The position numbers were made by a program, and so were the translations under genes. A stretch of DNA of 64,000 nt, from positions 1 through 64,000 of the forward strand of contig NZ_RJLQ01000007.1 of the NCBI RefSeq assembly GCF_003833015.1. The letters run 5' to 3'. Position 1 is the stretch's first letter; every line of letters begins with the position of its first letter. Under the pieces are notes generated by a model, which was not told the DNA's origin, did not search any database, and saw nothing but the letters and a program-made list of their open reading frames with translations. The stretch is from Clostridium sp. E02. Its GTDB lineage: Bacteria > Bacillota > Clostridia > Lachnospirales > Lachnospiraceae. Positions 53,187 through 62,602 of this stretch are shown piece after piece.

Positions 53187-54518
53187 CTACTCTTTCCTTC
53201 GCTGTTCCAGTTCTGAAATAATAATCGGATAGATCCGGTCAATATTGGTAAAGAAAAGTACAATAATCCCGAGCAAAACAAACACAAAAGGAATATAGAT
53301 ATACAATGCCTTCATTGCTACTATTGTCTTTGCTGTTTGAATGGAAGCATTGGGATCATAGTTTCCAAATGCAAGGATCCACCCCACCAATGCTGTACCA
53401 AGTCCGGTACCGACTTTCATCCCAAAACTTGTTGCACTGTATGTAAGTCCATCTAGACGTTCTTTTGTTCTCCACTCCCCATAATCCACCACATCTGCCA
53501 CCAATGCAAACAAACCAGCGGTGTGAGGAATACTACCAAAACCTTTTAACGATAGACCAATTAAAATCATTGGTAAATAGACAGGAAAAGCAATCATTAG
53601 AAGTAAACCCACAAGCTGCATTCCATATCCAAACATCATACATTTCCACTTTCCGAAGGTTTTCGCAAGAATCGGAAATAATGGCAATCCAATCAGCATG
53701 GGAAGAAAACCCGCTAATACTAAAGTGCCAAATGCTCCTGCATTCCCCAATACATCCCTGGCATAATAGATTCCAGCGCCCCCCTGCAACCCCATTACTA
53801 CATAGTTTACTACAAAAAGTAATGTAACAAAGATAAAGTATTTATTTTTAAATAGAATATGAAAGGATTGTAAAAGTCCCAAAGGATTCTCTTGTTGTCT
53901 TTTCAGCGGCACATACCGTTCTTTCGTTCCAAAAAATGTAACCAGTAATAAAGCAAAGGCAATGAGTCCATAAATTACTGACATTCCTCCCCAACCGAAC
54001 CAGCCAACAAAATGCATTGTACTATAGGAAATAAATAAAATGGCAATTAACGTGCAAATAAACCGTATGGTACTCATAGAAGTTCTGTCATTTTGTTCCG
54101 TTGTAATCAGGGACAGTAGCGTGTTATAGGACAAATTACATGCCGTATAAGCAAACGCTGCAAGAAAGACATAAGTAATCATTGCATAAATGATCTTCCC
54201 CTGCATATGAAATTGATCTGGCACGTGAAACAACAAAATTAAACCAACGGCCATGGGAATCGAACTCCACAACACCCACGGACGAGCCTTTCCCCACCGG
54301 GTATGAGTTTTGTCAATCAAGGCTCCCATACCCAAATCACTGAGTCCATCTAAAAGTCTGGTCAACAGCATTATCGTTCCAACAACTGCAGCACTGATTC
54401 CTACACTATCTGTATAATATAAGGTTAGAAATGAACCAATGGTAGTCCAGACAAAATTACAGCCTCCATCCCCAACTCCATAAGCCAGCTTCTCCCCAAA
54501 AGAAACTTTCTCCTTCAT
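53187..54518 (-). CDS. GPH-type sugar:cation symporter (MFS)
   Basis: A twelve-helix glycoside-pentoside-hexuronide symporter, like MelB or XynP, likely importing the glucoside cut by the neighbouring GH3 enzyme. VSFGEKLAYGVGDGGCNFVW at the start, LDGLSDLGMGALIDKTHTRWGKARPW cut at family positions (about 60-85) and VDYGEWRTKERLDGLTYS near 340 are GPH signatures. Length 443. GGGAGG precedes ATG. It follows the GH3 gene by 12 bases. Confidence 0.93.
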   Translation of the reverse strand: MKEKVSFGEKLAYGVGDGGCNFVWTTIGSFLTLYYTDSVGISAAVVGTIMLLTRLLDGLSDLGMGALIDKTHTRWGKARPWVLWSSIPMAVGLILLFHVPDQFHMQGKIIYAMITYVFLAAFAYTACNLSYNTLLSLITTEQNDRTSMSTIRFICTLIAILFISYSTMHFVGWFGWGGMSVIYGLIAFALLLVTFFGTKERYVPLKRQQENPLGLLQSFHILFKNKYFIFVTLLFVVNYVVMGLQGGAGIYYARDVLGNAGAFGTLVLAGFLPMLIGLPLFPILAKTFGKWKCMMFGYGMQLVGLLLMIAFPVYLPMILIGLSLKGFGSIPHTAGLFALVADVVDYGEWRTKERLDGLTYSATSFGMKVGTGLGTALVGWILAFGNYDPNASIQTAKTIVAMKALYIYIPFVFVLLGIIVLFFTNIDRIYPIIISELEQRRKE

Positions 54519-54530
54519 GATATGCCTCCC

Positions 54531-56597
54531 TTATAGTGTAAATGTACCACTTAATAAGTCCTGTGGTGCAGAGCTCGTTCCCACATAAATTTCATATGTC
54601 ATATGCTCCAGTTCCATTGTTTTTTTGTCTTCATTATACCAGCACAACTGTTTCACAGGACAAGATATGGTAACAATTCCACTTTCCTTTTCTTTTAATG
54701 TAATCCGTTTAAATCCTCTTAAAATCTTAACGGGACGATCTATGGAGGAGTTCTTAAAACCAACGTACATCTGAACCACTTCTGTCCCAGCCCTGTCACC
54801 GGTGTTTGTAATCTGACAGCTTGCAGTCACGCTTTCACCATTCACTAAAAACTGGGGATTTTTTAAGTCAAATGTTGTATAAGACAATCCAAATCCATAC
54901 GGAAACGATGGTTGAACTCCTTCCTTCTCCAATTTTGTATATCCATGATAGTAATCATACCACTGTTCTTTGGTATCCCAGTTCACTTGAGGTAGATCTG
55001 TCTCCTTGTAAGGAATTACGTAAGGAAGTTTTCCACTGGGATTTACATCGCCAAATAAAATCTCTGCAATTGCAGTACCACCTTCCATTCCAGCATAATA
55101 AGCCATTAAAATAGAACTTACTTTATCTTTCCATTCCTCCATCATTATCATATTTCCACCAATTAGCACGACCACTGAATTCTTATTTACAGGTCCTACC
55201 TCCTGAATCAACTGGCTTTCGTCTTCATGAAGCCCTAGAGAGTTTACCCGATCTCCGCCAATAGCACCTGTATAAGAATCGTTTAAGTCTTCTGAAATAT
55301 ACTCTCCTTCATCGTCATGATCATATCCCACTACAAAGATGACCGCATCTGCTTCCTTCGCCAGCTTTTTCGCATGCGCAATATTTTCCCCACTATAATA
55401 GATGACATCTGTCTTGGGACTTATGTTTGCAATTCCCTGAAGCGGAGTTACGATATATGCAGGATGGACCTGACTGGAGCCGTGATCCCCTATAACCTCT
55501 TTTTCTCCTAATTTGCCAAGAACGACTACTTTTTTTGTCTCTTTTTTATTCAAGGGTAGAACGTGATTCTCATTTTTAATCAGCGTAATTCCTTCTCTTG
55601 CAGACTGCAGTGCCAATGCAACGTGATCTTTGCATCCTAATATCGTTTCCTCTGTGGGCGAAACAGAAGCCTCATGAAAAGCGAGCAATGTACGAATGAT
55701 CCGCAAAGCTGCATCCTCAATTTTAGATTCCGGTACTTGCCCTTTGCGAACGGCTTCTACTAGTCTCTCTCCAAAAAACTGAGTGCAGCACATCTCCATG
55801 TTTTGCCCCCCATTGGCAGCTTCCACGGTATCTTTTACTCCCCAAATGAAATCACTCATAACAAATCCATCAAAGTCCCACTCGTCTTTTAACACTTGAT
55901 TTAAGAGATAATCATGATGACCGCAATGAATGCCCTGATATAAATTATAAGAACTCATAACACAGGCTGCCCCTTCCTCAATGCATTGTTTAAAATGAGG
56001 AAGAAATACCTCCCGTTCCGTTCGTTTCTCACAATCTATGCTTACTTTAAACCGAGAAATTTCCATCTGATTAAATGCAAAGTGTTTGATGCAGGCGATC
56101 ACATTTTCCTCCTGTACCCCTCGAACCAATGCACTTCCCATCTCTCCTAAATGAAACGATTCTTCTCCATATGTCTCCTGACTCCTACCCCAGCCCGGAT
56201 TGTATGGAAGATTGATGCAGACTCCTGCGAATAAATTCCCCTTATATGCCTTTACTTCTTTTCCAATGGCATGACCGATTTTTTCTTCTAATTCCGTGTC
56301 AAACGAGGCTCCCCGCAACATGGAGACAGGAAAACAAGTACTCTTTCCACTTCCGCATACCACTCCTCTGGGACCATCGCAAAAAAGCATAGGTGGAACA
56401 CCCGCTTTTTTAATTCCTCCTGCGGAATATGGAATATAATTATAATGTTTGTCTGGATCCACTGACATATCAGAAATCATCTCCTGATGAGATACATTTC
56501 CTCCCATAAGGGCGACTTTTTCTTCCAACGTCAAAGAATCAACAATTGCTCTCGCTCTGTCTGTATAACTTATGCGATGATTTTTCTTACACTTCAT
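54531..56597 (-). CDS. glycoside hydrolase family 3 (beta-glucosidase-like)
   Basis: A cytoplasmic exo-glycosidase with no signal peptide. Domain 1 (TIM barrel, about 20-300) contains PPMLFCDGPRGV and the nucleophile region WDFDGFVMSDFIWG near 238 (SDF where SDW is usual). Domain 2 (about 330-540) has GDHGSSQVHP. The C-terminal fibronectin-like domain (about 610-689) has ITNTGDRAGTEVVQMYVG. The ATG at 56597 is chosen, with AAAGGAG in front. It overlaps araC by 11 bases and is cotranscribed with the symporter. Beta-glucosidase or beta-xylosidase activity is likely. Confidence 0.92.
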   Translation of the reverse strand: MKCKKNHRISYTDRARAIVDSLTLEEKVALMGGNVSHQEMISDMSVDPDKHYNYIPYSAGGIKKAGVPPMLFCDGPRGVVCGSGKSTCFPVSMLRGASFDTELEEKIGHAIGKEVKAYKGNLFAGVCINLPYNPGWGRSQETYGEESFHLGEMGSALVRGVQEENVIACIKHFAFNQMEISRFKVSIDCEKRTEREVFLPHFKQCIEEGAACVMSSYNLYQGIHCGHHDYLLNQVLKDEWDFDGFVMSDFIWGVKDTVEAANGGQNMEMCCTQFFGERLVEAVRKGQVPESKIEDAALRIIRTLLAFHEASVSPTEETILGCKDHVALALQSAREGITLIKNENHVLPLNKKETKKVVVLGKLGEKEVIGDHGSSQVHPAYIVTPLQGIANISPKTDVIYYSGENIAHAKKLAKEADAVIFVVGYDHDDEGEYISEDLNDSYTGAIGGDRVNSLGLHEDESQLIQEVGPVNKNSVVVLIGGNMIMMEEWKDKVSSILMAYYAGMEGGTAIAEILFGDVNPSGKLPYVIPYKETDLPQVNWDTKEQWYDYYHGYTKLEKEGVQPSFPYGFGLSYTTFDLKNPQFLVNGESVTASCQITNTGDRAGTEVVQMYVGFKNSSIDRPVKILRGFKRITLKEKESGIVTISCPVKQLCWYNEDKKTMELEHMTYEIYVGTSSAPQDLLSGTFTL

Positions 56598-57531
56598 GGG
56601 TATTTCTCCTTTCAATGTGTTTGTTTAACAGATTCACTGCTTCTTTCTGACTAAAACTTAAGTAACCTTTTACCTCTGGATTTTTATCCAACATGGTCCC
56701 ATTTTGCCGATATTCATTGGGTGTTACACCCACCTCCTTTTTAAAAACTCGATAAAATGTGTTTTCTGATCCAAACCCACATTCGCCTGCAATACAACAA
56801 ATGGGTTTTTCGGAAAATTTAAGCAATGGCTTGGAAGCTTCGATTCTACAATTATCGATTAGCTCTTTCGTAGTTAAACCCACATTACACTTTAAAAACC
56901 GATAAACTGTTTTTTCACCGATTCCAAGGGCTTTGTATAATTGGTTTAGCTTTGTCTCCTGGTTGAAGTTTTCCTGTATGAATTCAATGATCTGCATCAG
57001 CAAAACTTGATTCTCCTTCTCTTTTGTTGCAGCCGCTTTCTGGTGAATCTCATAGGGCACAAACTCAAACAAATCAGCGATGAATGCAAACAAAAGTGAT
57101 TTTGTCCGGTAATAGCCGGCGATATCATTTTTCTGAAATTCTAATCCGATTTTGGCTGCCAGGCTTACAAACTCACAATAATTCTGCTTTGGAAAAAGAT
57201 CCACAGACTGACTGTTTAAATGAAAATAGTAGGTCTTATTCCCATCACTAAAATCACGAATTAGACTTTGGCCTATTTGTATAAAAAGACATAGGTTCTC
57301 AGCTTGTGTTCGTTGCAGTTCATGAATCGCTTTTGAATTTAACAAAATAATATCACCAGCTTCCAGCGTCGTTGGCTTAGGACTGGCATTTACCAAAATA
57401 CTCCCCTTTAAAACCAGAATGATCTCATATTCATAGTGCCAGTGAAAACTAGAATGCTCGATGCTTGTTACAAATGCTTTTGCCGGATATTTCTTCCCAT
57501 GCTCGATTGCTTCAAATATGTAAGGTTTCAT
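56587..57531 (-). CDS. AraC family transcriptional regulator
   Basis: A cupin-type AraC regulator. The sensor (about 1-140) has HWHYEYEIILVLKGSILVNA and EAGDIILLNSKAIHEL. The C-terminal double helix-turn-helix (about 195-290) has LNQLYKALGIGEKTVYRFLK and CIAGECGFGSENTFYRVFKK, ending GVTPNEYRQ. Length 314. GGAGG precedes ATG. First gene of the araC-GH3-GPH operon, which it probably controls. Confidence 0.93.
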   Translation of the reverse strand: MKPYIFEAIEHGKKYPAKAFVTSIEHSSFHWHYEYEIILVLKGSILVNASPKPTTLEAGDIILLNSKAIHELQRTQAENLCLFIQIGQSLIRDFSDGNKTYYFHLNSQSVDLFPKQNYCEFVSLAAKIGLEFQKNDIAGYYRTKSLLFAFIADLFEFVPYEIHQKAAATKEKENQVLLMQIIEFIQENFNQETKLNQLYKALGIGEKTVYRFLKCNVGLTTKELIDNCRIEASKPLLKFSEKPICCIAGECGFGSENTFYRVFKKEVGVTPNEYRQNGTMLDKNPEVKGYLSFSQKEAVNLLNKHIERRNTHEV

Positions 57532-57664
57532 AATGCCTCCTTACCATTCCCATGTTTGATTTGCATCTACCACATCATTATAGCTCTTTCATCGGCATTT
57601 TGTTGTCATATTTGAACTTTATCCCATTCATTTTAGGACTTTTTACTATTATTTTTGTTTTGGT

Positions 57665-57859
57665 GTAAGTAAACGCGCCATAGTGAGTGCAGCCAAAAAA
57701 ACAACCGCTCTCACGAGCGGTATATTTATACAATGATTTTCTGCAATTAACCGGAAGCTTATCTGACCAGGGTAGCAGAACTTCGCAGAAGTTGTTATCT
57801 TTTTCCTCCAAGTGTTTTGGGATCTCTGTCAGAAGATATAATAGCACTGGATTCAGCAT
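57665..57859 (-). mobile_element. IS66-type transposase remnant
   Basis: The frame at 57859-57734 encodes LLYLLTEIPKHLEEKDNNF and CEVLLPWSDKLPVNCRK, the end of an IS66 TnpC transposase, and then loses similarity. The sequence from 57734 down to GTAAGTAAACGCGCC (57665-57679) resembles an IS66 outer end, and GTAA at the tip fits that family. Upstream parts of the transposase are gone. The remnant marks the border between the sugar operon and the AT-rich accessory block. The rest of 57532-57919 shows only a near-palindrome at about 57913-57930. Confidence 0.7.
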
Positions 57860-57919
57860 CTGCTATGAGCGTTTACAACTATCCATATTATTTTGATACG
57901 GACGTTTTTCGCATAGTAT

Positions 57920-59872
57920 TTAAATGCTATCAAAAAAAACGCCAGACAATACTGTGTTTTGATATAAAATTTTATTTTTTGATATATTGTTAAATATAAA
58001 ATTAATTCGACCTTTTACTGAGAATGTTAAATAGACTCCTTTCTCATAATTACTTACTGTATGAGTAAGAATTAACTGCTTACTATCTTCATCAAAAATT
58101 TCAATTTTTACTTTTCTACCATGATTATCAAAATCCACTAAGTAAAGAGTTACTAATTTTTCTTTAGGACCTGATATACACACTTGCATTTCAAATCTAT
58201 CAGGATTGCACATGATAGCAAGAATTCTATCTTTAAAGTCATTAGGGCTCTGTAAAGCTCGATTATCATTTGAGGTATCCGGAAAACGATAGAATTCCGC
58301 ATTTTTATATCTTATATCCACATATAAAGGATACTTTGAAGGAACCCCAATAACTTCGTATCCTTCTTTACCAAATGAATTAAACCACGTACCCTCAGAT
58401 GTCATATCAATCGAATGTAACTTAGCAGTATTTGGTATTACTTCTGAGTGTTTGTTCGAAGAAAATTCAAACCCACTTAAAGTAATAAAGCAATCTTTAG
58501 ATTTATAATTTTTCTTTCCACTACATACCACCTTGACTAAATGATTCCCTAAAGACAATGTTGAATTTGAATAAATAATTTCATTACATTTTAGTTCTTC
58601 AGAATATAGATCTATTGTTGCTTCTTTTATATCATCAATAAAGAGATCTATATAGCCACAGCGACTATCTTTTCTAGCTATAAAATCAATGGAAGATCCA
58701 TAAAATATGAAACTTGCATTTGCATTTATAGCATTTGTACAGTATGAACTGTCAAGCTCATAAACTGATTCTATCCAGTTGTCACTATAATCAATATATA
58801 AACTATAACAACTTAATTTTGAGTTTGAAGGAGTGTACAGAGTAGCAACTTCATTAATATTTACCATGAACTTTTGTAACAATTGTTGTTCTTTTGCAGA
58901 AATTTCTCTAAGCTTAATCATTGCTTTTTCAATTAATCCCTTGTTTTGACTAAATTTATATTTAAGTAATAGATTACGCAAAATCAAAGTTTTCTTTTCC
59001 ACTAAAATAAATCCCAAATAGAAATAGTCAGCATTTTGCAGATAGCCTTTCTTAAATAAATATTTTATTAATAACAAGATCATTCTTTTATGATCCCAAA
59101 GTACATGATATGGTCTAATATCAAATTCAACATTACGACTTAATATTTCTTTAAGATGATTTTCAAGAACATCATAAACCTGTAATCCAAAAGCATACTC
59201 TTTATTGTTTAACCATGTGTTAATAAGAATAGTTCTGGCGTTAGAATTGTATGATGTCAAATAATCATTTATATAATTTTTAAGAATATTAGTATTAAAA
59301 TTAGGTTGGTATGACTTATCTTTTTTCAGTAGAATAACACCATGTAGCCAATCAAACTCGTCACTTGCGTAATATCCTTCTGCTACTTTAGAAAACTCAG
59401 ATTCTTCATAGGAGTATTTGCTATTTTTAAAAAAATCAGCAACATTAAATTTTTGATTTTGTATATTATATCCGAAAACCATAATGTCATGATATGTATG
59501 ATATTTCATATATTGATCTTCATAAACTGGAACAAAAAATTTATCAACTACTAAATAAATATAATAACCAGAGTTAATACCATCAATTAAAAAGTCCGTT
59601 ATATTATCCCACTTTTTTCTTATAAATTCCCTGCTTAAACCATGAAAAGTCACAATAGGACAATTCTTGATAAAAGGAATTATACTATAACCAATGTTAA
59701 AATCAAGCCGATTGTTAGGCTTTTTCTTTATTGCAAGTTGAAAATAGTAATTGTAAAACCAAATTAAGTTTTCTTCATTACAGGATAAGATAGATAATAT
59801 ATTTGCGTGATGAGGATAGGATGTTATAGGTGGATATTTTATTGGTAATAGTTTATAAATATTTGAATGCAT
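57920..59872 (-). CDS. chimera of BtrH/C39-like domain and two carbohydrate-binding-type domains
   Basis: Not recognised as a whole. Residues about 15-170 resemble BtrH-like/C39-like proteins of peptide clusters: PHHANILSIL, YIYLVVDKFFVPVY and YHTYHDIMVFGYN (His128-Asp129), but no catalytic Cys is plain. A helical region (180-345) follows. Residues about 362-470 match a galactose-binding-like sandwich (SIDFIARKDSRCGYIDLFID, then ATIDLYSEELK). Residues about 494-650 match a second sandwich (GTWFNSFGKEGYEVIGVPSKY at its start, RALQ, LYLVDFDNHGRKVKIEIFD, LSGVFF at the end) usual in extracellular glycan proteins. There is no signal peptide. Very AT-rich. GAAAGGA precedes ATG. Its role may be in recognising a sugar-bearing product. 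Confidence 0.7.
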   Translation of the reverse strand: MHSNIYKLLPIKYPPITSYPHHANILSILSCNEENLIWFYNYYFQLAIKKKPNNRLDFNIGYSIIPFIKNCPIVTFHGLSREFIRKKWDNITDFLIDGINSGYYIYLVVDKFFVPVYEDQYMKYHTYHDIMVFGYNIQNQKFNVADFFKNSKYSYEESEFSKVAEGYYASDEFDWLHGVILLKKDKSYQPNFNTNILKNYINDYLTSYNSNARTILINTWLNNKEYAFGLQVYDVLENHLKEILSRNVEFDIRPYHVLWDHKRMILLLIKYLFKKGYLQNADYFYLGFILVEKKTLILRNLLLKYKFSQNKGLIEKAMIKLREISAKEQQLLQKFMVNINEVATLYTPSNSKLSCYSLYIDYSDNWIESVYELDSSYCTNAINANASFIFYGSSIDFIARKDSRCGYIDLFIDDIKEATIDLYSEELKCNEIIYSNSTLSLGNHLVKVVCSGKKNYKSKDCFITLSGFEFSSNKHSEVIPNTAKLHSIDMTSEGTWFNSFGKEGYEVIGVPSKYPLYVDIRYKNAEFYRFPDTSNDNRALQSPNDFKDRILAIMCNPDRFEMQVCISGPKEKLVTLYLVDFDNHGRKVKIEIFDEDSKQLILTHTVSNYEKGVYLTFSVKGRINFIFNNISKNKILYQNTVLSGVFFDSI

Positions 59873-59923
59873 TTTCTCAATCCTTTCGTATAACCTTTGT
59901 ACTAATGTTCCCTAATTCACTTG

Positions 59924-61606
59924 TTAATACACTTTTTCCAACACTTTAACTGCGAAATTTTGAGCTGCCGAAATACTGATATCCTGAATACGATTACTAT
60001 TAAAATACAGCCCATAATCAATTCCCCACATGACTAACAGAGCCTCTAAAATATTCTGCTTCCTGTTTACCACAATATTATATTTGTGCAGCGTGACTTT
60101 TACATAATCTAATGTCAGCTTCACCAATTTACGAGTTGAAAACATGTCTGAATAAATCATTCGGTTCATCATATACTTAAATTCATTAGATCGATATTTT
60201 TCTATCTCAATTAATTCATTCAGATTCATTCTTCTGGTGCATAATGAAGAGTCAATATAACTGGGGGCGATAATTTTATTCTGTATATAGTAAAGATTCC
60301 ATTGTCCTTTAATATCAACTTCCCCTATTTCAATTTGTAGAACGGTGAAACAACTTATACCTATATGAATTGAATAGTTTTTCGGAATTTGATTGATAAA
60401 ATGCTGAAATTTATGATCCTGTTGTTTAAGTATAACAAATACATCAATATCGCTCCAATTTTTAATGGCTGATTCAAATGCACAACTGCCTACCACTGAA
60501 AATAGTGCCAAATTTTCTCCAGCACTCTCTCTGACCTTTTCCTCAATATCTATTATAATATTCCTAAAACACGAATCAATACATAAATCGTATAAAGCTT
60601 TTCTTTCTAGTTTTGCATACTCATATGGTTCCTGGCTCTTTTGCTCCATTATGTCACATACTTGATACAACCCTATATTTTTACCGCAAGATTTTTCTAC
60701 CTGAAAATTCATAAGAGACTTATTAATGCAATTGAACTGTCCCCCCAATATCGCGCCTGCCTCTGTACAAAAGTTACCTTCTGGATTTTTAAGAATTACA
60801 TGACAATTATTGTTTTGTTTCAAATAATCAGCCAATTCATGAAACAGCAACTCTTGAAATAAGGTATTCTCCTGAAATATACCGAACTTTTTCTGCACCT
60901 GTTCTTTCATATAAGCATAATCTATACACCAAACTGCTTTCTTTTTCCGCAGATACTGTATCAAAAAATCAGTTTCATTATCCTGAAAACCTGTCAAGGC
61001 AGTAATCATATACTTCCGCCCTGAAATTTCTTCCAACCACTTATTCTTTAAATATTCTAAGATAGCTTGTTCCATTTTATCAATTACAGCGCTGCCGGGA
61101 TAGTCCTTATCATTTTTCATCTCGTGTGTTACATCGAATACAAATTTTTTCAAATACTCTCTCTGAACCCGGTTATATTTTGCAAAAAATTTTTGATCAA
61201 ATGTTACAAATTGATTATCGAGGAGCACGAACAAATTTTCTTTCACTATCTCACAATATTTGATTGTAAAATGCTCTATATATTCCTCAATTCTCTGCTG
61301 GCTTACTCCTCTGATTTTAAAGGTAGAATACAGTCTTGACTGCAGGGTTCGGAGCCCCTTATCCAGAAAGATTACCGGTTGTTTGATTTGTCTACACTTA
61401 ACAGCACGTTCCTGAACCATCACTAGCAGCTCTTCCATAAGCTCTACTGGCATACTTTTATAAAACCACCAGTTCTCATCAGCAATTTTTTGGTTTTCCC
61501 CTAATCCAATACCATAATATAAGGAGTTATGCCTAACAATGGTATTAAGCAAATAAGTTTTTCCCGTAGAATTTGCTCCGTCTAATGACACAAATATCTT
61601 ATCCAT
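59924..61606 (-). CDS. P-loop kinase fused to a nucleotidyltransferase
   Basis: Two catalytic-looking modules in 561 residues. Residues 1-190 look like a thymidylate-kinase-type P-loop NTPase: SLDGANSTGKTYLLN (Walker A 10-17), VIFLDKGLRTLQSRLYS as a lid/DR-like part. Residues 200-340 may be a degenerate second P-loop fold. Residues 365-560 are a polymerase-beta-type nucleotidyltransferase: VVGSCAFESAIKNWSDIDVF, with Gly373-Ser374 and Asp386/Asp388 as metal ligands, as in aminoglycoside adenylyltransferases and MNT proteins. The ATG at 61606 is chosen, with AAAGGGG in front. Likely tailors or resists a small molecule; substrate unknown. Confidence 0.72.
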   Translation of the reverse strand: MDKIFVSLDGANSTGKTYLLNTIVRHNSLYYGIGLGENQKIADENWWFYKSMPVELMEELLVMVQERAVKCRQIKQPVIFLDKGLRTLQSRLYSTFKIRGVSQQRIEEYIEHFTIKYCEIVKENLFVLLDNQFVTFDQKFFAKYNRVQREYLKKFVFDVTHEMKNDKDYPGSAVIDKMEQAILEYLKNKWLEEISGRKYMITALTGFQDNETDFLIQYLRKKKAVWCIDYAYMKEQVQKKFGIFQENTLFQELLFHELADYLKQNNNCHVILKNPEGNFCTEAGAILGGQFNCINKSLMNFQVEKSCGKNIGLYQVCDIMEQKSQEPYEYAKLERKALYDLCIDSCFRNIIIDIEEKVRESAGENLALFSVVGSCAFESAIKNWSDIDVFVILKQQDHKFQHFINQIPKNYSIHIGISCFTVLQIEIGEVDIKGQWNLYYIQNKIIAPSYIDSSLCTRRMNLNELIEIEKYRSNEFKYMMNRMIYSDMFSTRKLVKLTLDYVKVTLHKYNIVVNRKQNILEALLVMWGIDYGLYFNSNRIQDISISAAQNFAVKVLEKVY

Positions 61607-61642
61607 GTACAATCCCCTTTATCTTAGCAAACAAAGATATTA

Positions 61643-62602
61643 TCACCTGTTTCTGTCTATGATACAAGCCAATGTATTAAAACAATCATTTTCCTGTAGA
61701 TACAGCTGTTGAAACATGCCACAAACTGATTTACGCACTGTATCACTAACTGTTCCCCGCATACTAATTTTAGTAAACAAGCTCTGAATAACTCCTAGTA
61801 TATCCACAGCTTTTTGGGTTTTCAATGTATATTCCCCCGTCATACCATCATAAAACCTTTCCACCCGGTATGCTTCCAATTCTCTGGATGTCTTGATTCT
61901 ATCTATATTAAGCGTAATATCAGACAAAGCAGCCCTCTGCCAGAGTTCACTCTCCATAACGGCATATGTCTGTCTCACTAAAGGCAGCTCTTCAATCCCC
62001 TGATGCATCACCCCCCTGAATTCATCGAATCTGTGATGAAACATTTTTTTGTAATCCTCTGCCCGCGCTCCCCGTTCCATAGCCCTGATCGCAACGATCC
62101 CATGCTTTTTATTCAGCTTTTTATACTCTCTCATACCCGAATTCATCATGGAGCAGGAAACTTTAGATAATACATTCTGCCCAGGTGTTGAATCAATGAC
62201 AAGGAATTCATCTTTATCCCTATCATAACCTGTAATCATATAATTATGAGCCATAGCAACAGAGTCAAATATGGAATTGTTTCGCGGTGATCCCCAATAT
62301 CGTCTATCAATACGTATATGTACCGGTATACCATGATCAAGCATATCCCAAATCTGTTCATACTCTATGTTTTCAAAGCTTATTCCCATTAATTTTAAAA
62401 GCTGTGCTTCTTCCTTAATTACTTTACTTTTATATTGAAGATGTATGCCTGGATTCTCCTCATCGAATTCATTGCAATAATAAAAGAAATCGTTGCATAG
62501 TAATGGCTCTATAGAGCCGCCAAGATATAAAACAGCTGACAAAATAGAATTATAGTAGCAGCTTTTGTGATAAAATTCATTAAAAGGTTTCATCTTGAGC
62601 AT
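61643..62602 (-). CDS. BtrH-like acyltransferase/cysteine-peptidase-fold protein
   Basis: Matches the butirosin BtrH N-terminal family, which moves an acyl group from a carrier protein to an amine. Residues about 10-30 hold KSCYYNSILSAVLYLGG (Cys15). HNYMITGYDRDKDEFLVIDS near 119-138 gives His119 and Asp137, the C39-like triad. The C-terminal 180 residues are helical, as in the DUF4872-type tail. The start at 62602 has AAGGAAAA in front; the first ATG at 62617 and one at 62593 are also in frame. It overlaps the end of the NRPS-like gene by 23 bases. Likely takes the peptide or acyl unit from the carrier domain of that protein. Confidence 0.75.
   Translation of the reverse strand: MLKMKPFNEFYHKSCYYNSILSAVLYLGGSIEPLLCNDFFYYCNEFDEENPGIHLQYKSKVIKEEAQLLKLMGISFENIEYEQIWDMLDHGIPVHIRIDRRYWGSPRNNSIFDSVAMAHNYMITGYDRDKDEFLVIDSTPGQNVLSKVSCSMMNSGMREYKKLNKKHGIVAIRAMERGARAEDYKKMFHHRFDEFRGVMHQGIEELPLVRQTYAVMESELWQRAALSDITLNIDRIKTSRELEAYRVERFYDGMTGEYTLKTQKAVDILGVIQSLFTKISMRGTVSDTVRKSVCGMFQQLYLQENDCFNTLACIIDRNR

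Noticed and set aside
57578-57859. 93-codon frame as an intact gene
   Set aside because: Its first part is the end of an IS66 transposase and the rest is readthrough into the element end and flank.
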